A stretch of 6,698 bases of DNA from JAAHGY01 sp051439365 (GCA_051439365.1 JBFRWC010000086.1:1-6698), one strand, 5' to 3'. Counted from the first letter of the stretch, positions 1 through 6,570 are shown. Notes: a model not told the origin generated them from the letters alone. Program-made: numbers and translations.

Positions 1-348
1 ACGATTTCATTTGACGTGTCCGTGCCGGAAATTTACGGGCCGCTGACTGTTGGGGGCCAAGTGGTGATTGCCAGCCAAGATGCCACCAAAGACCCGCAAC
101 TACTCATGGGATTGATTGACTACCACCAAGCGACGGTGATGTCCGCAACGCCCACCACCTGGCAAATGTTGCTGAATGCGGGTTGGGAGGGTAGTGCTGA
201 GCTGAAAATTATTTCCACGGGGGAGCGGCTATCACCGAAAGTCGCGAATCAGCTACGACCAGAGGGGGCATCACTGTGGAATTTATACGGTCCCACTGAA
301 ATTACGGTGTGGGCCACGGCCTATCAGGTCCAAACTATAGCAGCGTAG
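1..348 (+). CDS. NRPS adenylation domain fragment, 5' partial, ending at a premature TAG
   Basis: This is the upstream piece of the NRPS reading frame. It is open from base 1, so the true start lies outside the window; the GTG at 16 is an internal valine codon, not a start. The 115 residues run from adenylation motif A4 (FDVSVPE, 10-30) through the conserved ATPTTW segment (145-162) to A5 (NLYGPTE, 280-300). The frame then stops at TAG 346-348, about 30 codons before A6, which appears in the same frame at 436-477. A-domains activate an amino acid as aminoacyl-AMP and load it on the adjacent carrier protein in the cytoplasm. Aligned by eye to GrsA, the pocket residues here are D235, V236, P239, S278, I299, T301, L322, V330 and W331. 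Alone, the fragment lacks A6-A10 and could not be a complete adenylation enzyme. It is best read as one gene with the frame starting at 430. Confidence 0.85.
   Translation, partial: TISFDVSVPEIYGPLTVGGQVVIASQDATKDPQLLMGLIDYHQATVMSATPTTWQMLLNAGWEGSAELKIISTGERLSPKVANQLRPEGASLWNLYGPTEITVWATAYQVQTIAA
346..348 (+). other. In-frame premature stop codon (TAG) inside adenylation domain A(n)
   Basis: Reading frame +1 from base 1 gives YQVQTIAA, then TAG, then TVPIGQAIANTQAYILD. The residues after the stop match the ordinary A5-A6 connector of cyanobacterial A-domains (PIG.PIANTQ.YILD), and no shift of frame is needed. A single base change from CAG, GAG, AAG, TGG, TCG or another sense codon would explain it. 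There is no inserted element and no duplication at the site. The next possible in-frame start is GTG at 430, which has no convincing ribosome binding site; the first in-frame ATG is at 1051, inside the methyltransferase. Whether it is a real mutation, a base-call error or a readthrough codon cannot be told from one sequence. Confidence 0.9.
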
Positions 349-810
349 ACGGTACCCATTGGACAGGCGATCGCCAATACTCAAGCCTATATCCTAGACG
401 AAAACCAGACCCCTGTTACGGTAGGCGATGTGGGCGAACTCCACATTGGTGGAGCGGGATTGGCACGGGGATATCTTAACCGTCCCCAGCTCACCGCCGA
501 AAAATTTATTGTGAACCCCTTTTGGGAGAATACGGATTCCGCAGATGGAAACCCTGGGCAGAGCGATCGCCTCTACAAAACTGGAGACTTAGCCCGTTGT
601 CGTCCCGATGGCACGATTGAATGTTTAGGTCGGGTGGACCACCAAGTGAAGGTGCGGGGCTATCGGATTGAGTTGGGCGAAATTGAATCCACCTTGAGTC
701 ACCATGCAAAGATTGCCCAAGCCGTGGCGACAGTGCGCGAAGAAGCCAATGGCCAAAAACACCTGGTAGCTTATGTTGTACCTGGTACTGATGCTGATGC
801 TACTGTCACC
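349..810 (+). other. Adenylation domain A(n), motifs A6-A8 (downstream of the premature stop)
   Basis: This segment continues the first A-domain. A6 is GELHIGG.GLARGYL at 433-477, A7 is LYKTGDL at 571-591, and A8 is GRVDHQVKVRG.RIELGE at 628-681. The A7 aspartate (586-588), which binds the ribose of ATP, and the A8 hinge arginine region are intact, so apart from the TAG the domain looks functional. The domain is split: after A8 the sequence passes into an inserted methyltransferase and resumes with A9/A10 near 2051. Confidence 0.9.
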
Positions 811-3800
811 CAAGATGTCACCCAACAAACGGAGCAGTGGCAGCAAATTTGGGATGAAGCCTATATTCAGCCGGATACGGAGCAGGAGGCGGATTTTCAC
901 ATTGGGGGCTGGAATGATTCCTACACCGGGGCAGACTTGGACCCCGACCATGTGCAGGAATGGGTGGATTTTACGGTAGAGCGAATTCTCTCGCTCCAGC
1001 CCCAGCGGCTCTTGGAAATTGGCTGTGGTACGGGGTTACTCCTGTTTCGGATGGCGGCCCATTGTCAGCACTACTATGCTACGGATTTATCGGGTGAAGC
1101 GATTCGTTATCTGGAACGGCAGCTACAGCAGGGGCAGTTGCTGGAGCCGTCGGTGGTGGCCTCGGTGGCGTTACAACAAGCCCCGGCCCATACCTTGGGC
1201 GATATCGTGACTGCATCCTTTGACACCGCTATTTCCAATTCGGTGATTCAGTTTTTTCCCAGCATTGAGTACTTGGTGGAGGTAATTGAAACTGCGGTGG
1301 ATCGGATTCACCCCAGCGGTCAAATTTTCTTGGGCGATATCCTAAGTTTGCCGTTGTTGGAGCTGTTCCACACTTCGGTGCAACTGTATCAAGCCCCGGA
1401 CACGCTCTCAGTGAAAGACTTGCAGCGGCGGATTGGCGATCGCCTCAATCGGGAACAGCGCTTACTCATTGCACCTGAGTTTTTCATCGCCCTCAAACAC
1501 CACCTCCCCCGCATTACCCAGGTTGAAATTCACCTGAAGCGGGGTCATTATCAAAATGAGCTAACCCGGTTCCGCTACGATGTGGTGCTGCATGTTGACA
1601 AGGAGGCTCACACTCCGGCCACGCCAATGGTGATGGACTGGCAACAAGAGGATGGGGAAAGTCAGATTGATGTGATTCGGCAACAAGTTATAGCGCGATC
1701 GCCCGATCTCCTCGTGGTCAATCAGGTCCCCAATGCCCGTATTGGGTCCGACGTTATGGCGATGTCGCTGCTGGCGGATGGCAATGATGGGGATAGCGGT
1801 CCTGCAACGGCGGGAGAATTGCGGCAAGCTGTGGCTACCTGTTGTGCCAATGTAAAGGCAGTTGAGCCTGAAGCCTGGTGGACGCTACAAGGGCAGATGC
1901 CCTATGACATCCACATCACCTGGGCCAACAACGGCGATCGCAGCAGCTACGATGTCATCTTTATCAAACAGGGGACCAACATTATTCCCGATCGCGAGAG
2001 TTGGGTTGAGCCAACGCAGGAGAAGCTACAGCCTTGGAGTACCTACGCTAACCATCCTTATAGCGGTCAGAAAACCAACCAACTGATTCCCCAGTTGCGG
2101 CAGTTCCTCAAGGAAACCTTGCCCGATTACATGGTGCCTGCCACCTTCGTGATTCTAGATGAACTCCCCGTGTCCCCCAGTGGGAAAGTCGATCGCCAAC
2201 GGTTGCCTGAACCTGACCATGCCCGTCCGGTAATGGATGTGGAAATGGTGGCTCCCCGCACGCCCACCGAAACCCTCCTGGTTGATATGTGGATGGACGT
2301 GCTGGGTCTGAATGAAATTGGCGTATTGGACAACTTTTTTATGCTGGGCGGCGATTCCATTCAAGCCACCCAGTTGATATCACGGGTGCGGGACGTTTTT
2401 CAGCAAGAACTATCGCTGCATCGCCTGTTTGAATCTCCTACCATTGCCCAACTCAGCCAGGAGCTGCTGGCCAAAACCAGCACCCAGTCATCATCTACTC
2501 TGGCTCCCATTCAGCCGATTCCGCGTCAGGGTGAATTCCCTCTCTCGTTTGCAGAACAGCGGCTTTGGTTCTTAAATCAGTTGCAAGATCAAAGCATTGC
2601 CTATAACGAACAGGAAGGGCTGCGGTTATCAGGCATGTTGGATGTAGACGCGCTCCATCGTGCGCTTCAAGACATTGTGCGACGACACGACAACTTACGT
2701 ACCCATTTCCGGTCGGTTGACGGTACCCCTAATCGGATGATTGCCCCCGAACGAGTGCTACCCTTGCCACTGGTGAATTTGCAGGCGATCGCCCCCGAAC
2801 ATCAAATGGCTGAGGTACAGCGCCTGGGCCAGGATGCCGTCAACGAGCCCTTTGACTTGGCCCAGGATGCCTTACTGCGCGTCAAATTGTTACAACTGGC
2901 CGCCGATGACTACGTGTTGCTGATTACCATGCATCACATCATCACCGATGGTTGGTCTACCGGGGTCTTGGCCCATGAACTGGAAGTGACCTACAGTGCC
3001 TTCGTCCAAGGCCAGCCTTCACCGTTAGCCGAACTGCCAATTCAGTATGGCGACTTTGCCGCTTGGCAGCGACAGCCCAGCACCACCCAGTCCCTCGCTC
3101 CCCAGTTAGACTATTGGCAAAAACAGTTAGCCGATGCACCACCATTACTGGAATTACCCACCGATCATCCCCGACCAACAGTGCAGTCCAACCGGGGCGA
3201 TCGCGTCTTCTTCCACATTGACCTGACCTTGACGGAACAATTGCGGCACCTGAGCCAACAGCAGGGGGCGACCTTGTTTATGACTCTATTTACCGCATTT
3301 AGCACGGTGCTCTATCGCTACAGTGGCCAAACCGATATTTTGGTGGGAACCCCCATTGCTAACCGGAACCGCAGTGAGATTGAAGGACTAATTGGCTTTT
3401 TCGTCAATACATTGGTATTGCGTTCGCGCTTTGATGCTCCTCTCGACGAGCCGCTCACTTTTACTCAACTACTCGCCCAGGTGCGTCAAACCTCTCTGGA
3501 TGCCCATGCCCATCAAGACTTACCCTTTGAGCAATTGGTAGAAGCTTTGCAACCAGAACGTAGCCTCAGTCATAGCCCCATTTTCCAAGTGATGTTTGCC
3601 TTGCAAAATGCACCGATGGACCCGCTAAATTTGCCAGGAATCACGTTTGAGTGGCTGCAAATGGAAAGCGGTCGAGCCAAGTTTGACCTATTCCTCTCGC
3701 TGGAAGAACGGGACAATGGCCTGATTGGCTATTGGGAATATAATCAGGACTTGTTTGAAGCGACGACAATTCACCGAGCGGTGGGCCATTTTGAAACGTT

Positions 3801-6534
3801 GTTGGGGGCGATCGCCACGAACCCCAACCAATCTGTGACCGAACTGCCCTTGCTCACCGCTGCTGAACGCCATCAGTTGCTGGTGGAGTGGAATGATACT
3901 CAAACAGAATATCCCCAGGATCAGTGCATTCATCAACTCTTTGAATCTCAAGTGGAACAGTGCCCGAATGCAGTGGCAGTTGTGTTTGAGAACCAGCAGC
4001 TTAGTTATAGGGCACTAAATACCCAAGCGAATCAACTGGCTCACACCCTTCAGCAGCATGGGGTCAAGGTAGGAGATTTAGTGGGCATCTATGTAGAACG
4101 TTCTGTTGAAATGGTGGTGGGGTTGTTGGCCATTCTCAAGGCAGGGGCTGCCTATGTGCCCTTGGACCCCACCTACCCCCAACATCGATTGAACTACATG
4201 ATTGATGATGCCAACCCTACCGTATTGTTAACTCAGCAGTCATTACATCATCGGCTGGATAGTCTTCCCATTCCCAGCCTGTGTTTGGATACCCTCCTGC
4301 CCATTTTGCCGATAGATGAGATTACTCCGTTATCGGTATCATCAACTGCTAACCACAGAGCCTATTTGATGTATACCTCTGGTTCTACCGGGCAACCCAA
4401 AGGCGTTAGCATTTGTCATCGTGGCGTGGTGCGATTGGTAAAGAATACTAATTATCTCTCCTTTTCCCCAGAGGATCGTTTTCTCCAGTTAGCACCCATT
4501 TCGTTTGATGCAGCTACCCTTGAACTATGGGGCAGTTTGCTCAACGGTGCTCAGCTAAACATCATGCCCTCTGGGCAATCTACCCTGGCTGAGATTGCCC
4601 AGATGATTCATGACCATCAAATTACGACAGTATGGCTTACTGCTGGTTTGTTCCACCTGATGGTGCAGGAACAGTTAGAAGGACTAAAGCCATTGAAGTA
4701 TTTACTGGCAGGAGGCGATGTCTTATCAGTGTCAGATGTGCAGATCGCATTGGATACTCTAGAGGAATGCCAACTCATCAATGGTTATGGTCCAACGGAG
4801 AATACGACTTTTACCTGTTATTTTCCAATCACTTCAGTAAGTGAGTTACATCCCTCGGTTCCCATCGGTAAACCGATTGCCAACACTGAAGTGTATATTC
4901 TCGATACGTATCTCAACCCAGTTCCCATTGGAATAACGGGTGAACTGTGTATCGGGGGAGATGGGGTGGCCATGGGGTATCATAAACGTCCTGAGTTAAC
5001 TCAAGCAAAATTTATTGCTCATCCTTTCAGTAATAATCCTGACGCACAGCTTTACAAGACTGGAGATTTGGTGCGCTATCGTGCTGATGGCAATATCGAG
5101 TTCCTTGGCCGTGTTGACCATCAAGTAAAACTCCGGGGTTTCCGCATTGAACTGGGAGAAGTTGAAGCGGTCTTATCACAGCATCCTCAAGTCAACCAAG
5201 TAGTGGTGATTGCCCGTGAAGAACAGCCAGAGGACAAGCAATTGGTGGCATACCTTGTTGTAACTGCTGATTCTCCGTCCAACGATGAGTTGCGACAGTT
5301 CCTCAAAACCCAACTGCCCGATTACATGGTGCCCAATACTTTCATGGTCCTAGAGGCACTGCCCCTCACCGCTAACGGTAAAGTCGATCGCCGTGGGTTG
5401 CCTGCTCCTGAACAGCATGGGCTCGTGGGAGGTGATCGCTCCATCCCGCCCCGCACCATCCTCGAATTCCAACTGGCTCAAGTTTGGGCTGAAGTACTGA
5501 ATGTTACTCATGTGGGAGCACAGGACAATTTCTTCGATTTGGGCGGACATTCCTTGTTAGCTGTGCGATTGATGGCCAAAGTCGAGCAACTATTAGGAGT
5601 GCATCTGCCATTGGCGACCCTATTCACCGACCCGACAGTTGAAGCCCAAGCCCGATTACTGAATGCCCATGATGATGCTCGTGGTGCTATCCCTCAGTCT
5701 CCCCTTGTGCCGATCCAACCCCAAGGCACCTTGCCACCACTCTTCTGCGTACATCCCATTGGTGGAAACGTGTTCTGTTATGCCGAACTGGCCCGTCATC
5801 TGGGACGCAACCAACCACTGTACGGGCTGCAGTCTCCTGGGCTCTACGGTGATAGTGATCCTCAGTCATCGATTCCGACTCTGGCTAGCACCTACATTCA
5901 AGCCCTCCAAAGCCGTCAACCCCAGGGTCCCTATCATCTGGCCGGATGGTCGATGGGAGGCGTGATTGCCATCGAAATGGCCCAACAGTTGCAATCAATG
6001 GGCGAAACCGTTGCTCTGGTTGCCTTGATTGATAGCTACACACCCCAAGCGATCGCCACAACCGAACCATGGGCATCGGCGACCCCAGGATCGGAGTTGA
6101 GTGCGGAAGAGGTGAACCTGGCGAACTTACAAGCGTTAGTCACCGATCTAGGTGGTTTATTTGGAGTCGAATTGGCGATCGCCCCCACCGAACTTGCCTC
6201 CTTGGAACCTACTGCCCAACTGCAACAGGTTTTCACCCTCGCTCAATCCATGCATCTCCTACCGCCAGAAATGGAGCTATCCTACATGGAGCAGCTATTA
6301 CAGGTGTTCACCGCCAATCGAACGGCGTTAGCCCATTATCAGCCCCAACCCTATAGCAGTCAGGTGATTTTATATTGTGCTGCAGATGTTGAGGGCGATC
6401 GAGGCTGGGACTCTATCCTCACTAAATATGACACCATTCAAATTCCTGGAGATCATTATGGGATGGTCCAGACTCCCCATGTAAAGGACTTAGCTCAGTC
6501 TCTCATAGCATTTTTGGAGGAGAGAAATTCCTGA
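430..6534 (+). CDS. Terminal NRPS modules: (A)-NMT-PCP-C-A-PCP-TE, continuation of the interrupted synthetase gene
   Basis: The 2034-codon frame carries the last two modules of an assembly line. Residues counted from the GTG at 430 are: A6-A8 of A(n) (about 3-86), N-methyltransferase (about 128-540, SAM motif LEIGCGTG at 195), A10 (GKVDR near 586), carrier serine 643, condensation domain (about 692-1138, HHIITDG at 835), second A-domain (about 1139-1657, YTSGSTG near 1315, pocket code DALWLGGTFK), carrier serine 1708, and thioesterase (about 1768-2034, Ser 1841, Asp 1868, His 2009). The synthetase would load and N-methylate one residue, couple it to a Val/Ile-like residue and release the peptide. 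The GTG is simply the first start-like codon after the TAG and lies in the middle of the A-domain, so it is unlikely to be the native start. The coding frame actually continues from 349 and belongs with bases 1-345. No further stops or frameshifts are seen. The family assignment is certain; the peptide product is not known. Confidence 0.93.
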   Translation: MGELHIGGAGLARGYLNRPQLTAEKFIVNPFWENTDSADGNPGQSDRLYKTGDLARCRPDGTIECLGRVDHQVKVRGYRIELGEIESTLSHHAKIAQAVATVREEANGQKHLVAYVVPGTDADATVTQDVTQQTEQWQQIWDEAYIQPDTEQEADFHIGGWNDSYTGADLDPDHVQEWVDFTVERILSLQPQRLLEIGCGTGLLLFRMAAHCQHYYATDLSGEAIRYLERQLQQGQLLEPSVVASVALQQAPAHTLGDIVTASFDTAISNSVIQFFPSIEYLVEVIETAVDRIHPSGQIFLGDILSLPLLELFHTSVQLYQAPDTLSVKDLQRRIGDRLNREQRLLIAPEFFIALKHHLPRITQVEIHLKRGHYQNELTRFRYDVVLHVDKEAHTPATPMVMDWQQEDGESQIDVIRQQVIARSPDLLVVNQVPNARIGSDVMAMSLLADGNDGDSGPATAGELRQAVATCCANVKAVEPEAWWTLQGQMPYDIHITWANNGDRSSYDVIFIKQGTNIIPDRESWVEPTQEKLQPWSTYANHPYSGQKTNQLIPQLRQFLKETLPDYMVPATFVILDELPVSPSGKVDRQRLPEPDHARPVMDVEMVAPRTPTETLLVDMWMDVLGLNEIGVLDNFFMLGGDSIQATQLISRVRDVFQQELSLHRLFESPTIAQLSQELLAKTSTQSSSTLAPIQPIPRQGEFPLSFAEQRLWFLNQLQDQSIAYNEQEGLRLSGMLDVDALHRALQDIVRRHDNLRTHFRSVDGTPNRMIAPERVLPLPLVNLQAIAPEHQMAEVQRLGQDAVNEPFDLAQDALLRVKLLQLAADDYVLLITMHHIITDGWSTGVLAHELEVTYSAFVQGQPSPLAELPIQYGDFAAWQRQPSTTQSLAPQLDYWQKQLADAPPLLELPTDHPRPTVQSNRGDRVFFHIDLTLTEQLRHLSQQQGATLFMTLFTAFSTVLYRYSGQTDILVGTPIANRNRSEIEGLIGFFVNTLVLRSRFDAPLDEPLTFTQLLAQVRQTSLDAHAHQDLPFEQLVEALQPERSLSHSPIFQVMFALQNAPMDPLNLPGITFEWLQMESGRAKFDLFLSLEERDNGLIGYWEYNQDLFEATTIHRAVGHFETLLGAIATNPNQSVTELPLLTAAERHQLLVEWNDTQTEYPQDQCIHQLFESQVEQCPNAVAVVFENQQLSYRALNTQANQLAHTLQQHGVKVGDLVGIYVERSVEMVVGLLAILKAGAAYVPLDPTYPQHRLNYMIDDANPTVLLTQQSLHHRLDSLPIPSLCLDTLLPILPIDEITPLSVSSTANHRAYLMYTSGSTGQPKGVSICHRGVVRLVKNTNYLSFSPEDRFLQLAPISFDAATLELWGSLLNGAQLNIMPSGQSTLAEIAQMIHDHQITTVWLTAGLFHLMVQEQLEGLKPLKYLLAGGDVLSVSDVQIALDTLEECQLINGYGPTENTTFTCYFPITSVSELHPSVPIGKPIANTEVYILDTYLNPVPIGITGELCIGGDGVAMGYHKRPELTQAKFIAHPFSNNPDAQLYKTGDLVRYRADGNIEFLGRVDHQVKLRGFRIELGEVEAVLSQHPQVNQVVVIAREEQPEDKQLVAYLVVTADSPSNDELRQFLKTQLPDYMVPNTFMVLEALPLTANGKVDRRGLPAPEQHGLVGGDRSIPPRTILEFQLAQVWAEVLNVTHVGAQDNFFDLGGHSLLAVRLMAKVEQLLGVHLPLATLFTDPTVEAQARLLNAHDDARGAIPQSPLVPIQPQGTLPPLFCVHPIGGNVFCYAELARHLGRNQPLYGLQSPGLYGDSDPQSSIPTLASTYIQALQSRQPQGPYHLAGWSMGGVIAIEMAQQLQSMGETVALVALIDSYTPQAIATTEPWASATPGSELSAEEVNLANLQALVTDLGGLFGVELAIAPTELASLEPTAQLQQVFTLAQSMHLLPPEMELSYMEQLLQVFTANRTALAHYQPQPYSSQVILYCAADVEGDRGWDSILTKYDTIQIPGDHYGMVQTPHVKDLAQSLIAFLEERNS
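811..2050 (+). other. Integrated SAM-dependent N-methyltransferase domain (NMT) between A8 and A9
   Basis: A class I methyltransferase of about 410 residues interrupts the A-domain at the usual NRPS N-methylation site. Visible landmarks are the entry segment EQWQQIWDEAY (about 832-864), SAM-binding motif I LEIGCGTG (1012-1035), the acidic residue after strand 2 in YATDLSG (Asp at 1084), the NSVIQFFP segment (1237-1260), FLGDILSLPLLELFH (1327-1371), and the late block NELTRFRYDVVLH (about 1555-1593). These match N-MTs that methylate the alpha-amine of the carrier-bound aminoacyl group before condensation, giving an N-methyl peptide bond. One departure is seen: the FVGDVRSLPLLE block usual in this family reads GDILSLPLLE here, so the conserved arginine is leucine (CTA, 1342-1344). 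Length and position are normal. C- or O-methylation is less likely given the location. Confidence 0.92.
2051..2215 (+). other. Adenylation domain A(n), A9-A10 C-terminal subdomain
   Basis: After the methyltransferase, the A-domain resumes with the YANHP linker and LRQFLKETLPDYMVP (A9 region, about 2095-2139). It ends at A10, LPVSPSGKVDR (2164-2196). The A10 lysine (2185-2187) is the catalytic Lys517 equivalent that contacts the carboxylate and AMP during adenylation. It is present, so this end of the domain is intact. Confidence 0.9.
2095..2217 (+). repeat. A9-A10 block of module n, paralogous to 5290-5412
   Basis: The DNA encoding the A9-A10 end of the first A-domain closely resembles the matching part of the second at 5290-5412. 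An 18-base stretch encoding PDYMVP is identical (2121-2138 and 5316-5333). The string AAAGTCGATCGCC is shared at A10 (2185-2197 and 5380-5392). This reflects module paralogy at a conserved motif and could also serve as a site for recombination between modules. Confidence 0.7.
2254..2475 (+). other. Peptidyl carrier protein (PCP/T) of module n, core LGGDSI
   Basis: A carrier domain of about 74 residues with the phosphopantetheine core DNFFMLGGDSI; the attachment serine is at 2356-2358. It would hold the N-methylated aminoacyl or peptidyl thioester. The DS form of the core is most familiar in carriers that precede epimerisation domains, but here an LCL-type condensation domain follows directly. 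An Ala/Ser/Gln-rich linker (about 2470-2502) joins it to that domain. Confidence 0.92.
2503..3843 (+). other. Condensation domain (C), LCL type
   Basis: This domain of about 447 residues contains the C motifs in order. C1 is SFAEQRLWFLNQL (2545-2583). C3 is MHHIITDGWS (2929-2958), with the catalytic second His at 2935-2937 and the Asp at 2947-2949. C4 is YGDFAAW (3046-3066), C5 is IGFFVNTLVLR (3391-3423), C6 is HQDLPFEQLVEAL (3511-3549) and C7 is RSLSHSPIFQVMF (3559-3597). It forms the peptide bond between the upstream N-methylated peptidyl thioester and the aminoacyl group on the next carrier. The C1 and C3 wording resembles LCL domains, implying an L-configured donor and agreeing with the absence of an epimerase. 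Confidence 0.93.
3844..5400 (+). other. Adenylation domain A(n+1), predicted Val/Ile-like specificity
   Basis: A complete A-domain: A2 LKAGAAYVPLDP.YP (about 4135-4182), A3 YTSGSTGQPKG (4372-4404), A4 FDAATLE (4504-4524), A5 NGYGPTE (4780-4800), A6 GELCIGGDGVAMGY (4939-4980), A7 LYKTGDL (5050-5070), A8 GRVDHQVKLRG.RIELGE (5107-5160), and A10 GKVDR with the catalytic Lys at 5380-5382. Aligned by eye to GrsA, the pocket reads D-A-L-W-L-G-G-T-F-K (Asp 4507, Ala 4510, Leu 4519, Trp 4633, Leu 4705, Gly 4711, Gly 4783, Thr 4807, Phe 4810, Lys 5380). That is two conservative changes from the gramicidin S valine code DAFWIGGTFK, so Val, or a similar branched residue such as Ile, is inferred. The domain has lower GC than its neighbours and no HIP1 octamers, unlike the rest of the gene. 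Confidence 0.92.
5290..5412 (+). repeat. A9-A10 block of module n+1, paralogous to 2095-2217
   Basis: This is the second copy of the A9-A10 coding block. Over the first 44 bases it differs from the copy at 2095 at about nine positions, eight of them clustered in the variable residues after QFLK. The A10 lysine codon and its downstream GTCGATCGCC are identical between copies. Confidence 0.7.
5446..5664 (+). other. Peptidyl carrier protein (PCP/T) of the terminal module, core LGGHSL
   Basis: A carrier domain with DNFFDLGGHSLLAVRL; the phosphopantetheinylated serine is at 5551-5553. The HSL form is the common core for elongation and termination modules. It holds the full-length peptide before transfer to the thioesterase serine. 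A short linker, about 5665-5730, contains PLVPIQPQG and leads into the thioesterase. Confidence 0.93.
5731..6531 (+). other. C-terminal type I thioesterase domain (TE)
   Basis: An alpha/beta-hydrolase thioesterase of about 267 residues ends the protein. It opens with PLFCVHPIGG (5737-5766, oxyanion-hole region), carries the nucleophile elbow GWSMGG (Ser at 5950-5952), the probable triad Asp in LIDSYTP (6031-6033), a lid region (about 6060-6300), and the triad His in GDHYGMV (His at 6454-6456). It takes the finished peptide from the last carrier as an acyl-enzyme and releases it by hydrolysis or macrocyclisation; which of the two cannot be read from the sequence. Its presence shows that this is the final enzyme of the assembly line. 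Confidence 0.93.
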
Positions 6535-6539
6535 TATTC

Positions 6540-6570
6540 GATCCATACCTCTGACAGAGTGGCATGGATC
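6540..6570 (+). terminator. Imperfect stem-loop just after the stop codon, possible transcript end or 3' stabilising hairpin
   Basis: GATCCAT (6540-6546) pairs perfectly with ATGGATC (6564-6570). Inside, CTCT (6549-6552) pairs with AGAG (6556-6559) around a three-base GAC loop, with a small internal loop between the two helices. It starts six bases after the TGA. No T-run follows, so it is not a textbook intrinsic terminator; a 3'-end processing or stabilising role is equally possible. Confidence 0.4.

Larger units (their letters stand above)
367..6182. repeat. Dispersed HIP1 octamers (GCGATCGC), ten exact copies
   Basis: Exact copies lie at 367-374, 563-570, 1436-1443, 1695-1702, 1934-1941, 2785-2792, 3197-3204, 3808-3815, 6049-6056 and 6175-6182. 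HIP1 is a highly iterated palindrome over-represented in many cyanobacterial genomes, so this is the best single clue to the host group. The copies lie within coding sequence. None falls between 3816 and 6048, a stretch that covers A(n+1), its carrier and the start of the thioesterase. Confidence 0.9.

Noticed and set aside
346..348. TAG as a recoded amino acid (suppressor or pyrrolysine-type)
   Set aside because: Nothing in the window, such as a downstream stem-loop element or a suppressor tRNA, supports recoding, and the position is a variable linker site. A simple mutation or read error is more economical.
430..432. GTG as a genuine translation start for a stand-alone 2034-residue enzyme
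   Set aside because: It lies in the A5-A6 connector of a continuous A-domain, codes for a usual valine position and has no clear Shine-Dalgarno sequence. A start here would leave half an A-domain in front of the methyltransferase. It could only matter as a chance reinitiation site after the TAG.
506..951. Open frames on the minus strand opposite A8 and the start of the methyltransferase
   Set aside because: They are shadows of a densely coding, stop-poor + strand and show no recognisable motifs. The same holds for the other minus-strand and alternate-frame openings of 60-110 codons in the window.
5663..5965. 100-codon + strand frame overlapping the PCP-TE linker
   Set aside because: It is out of frame with the thioesterase, whose motifs are all intact in frame +1, and its translation resembles no known domain.
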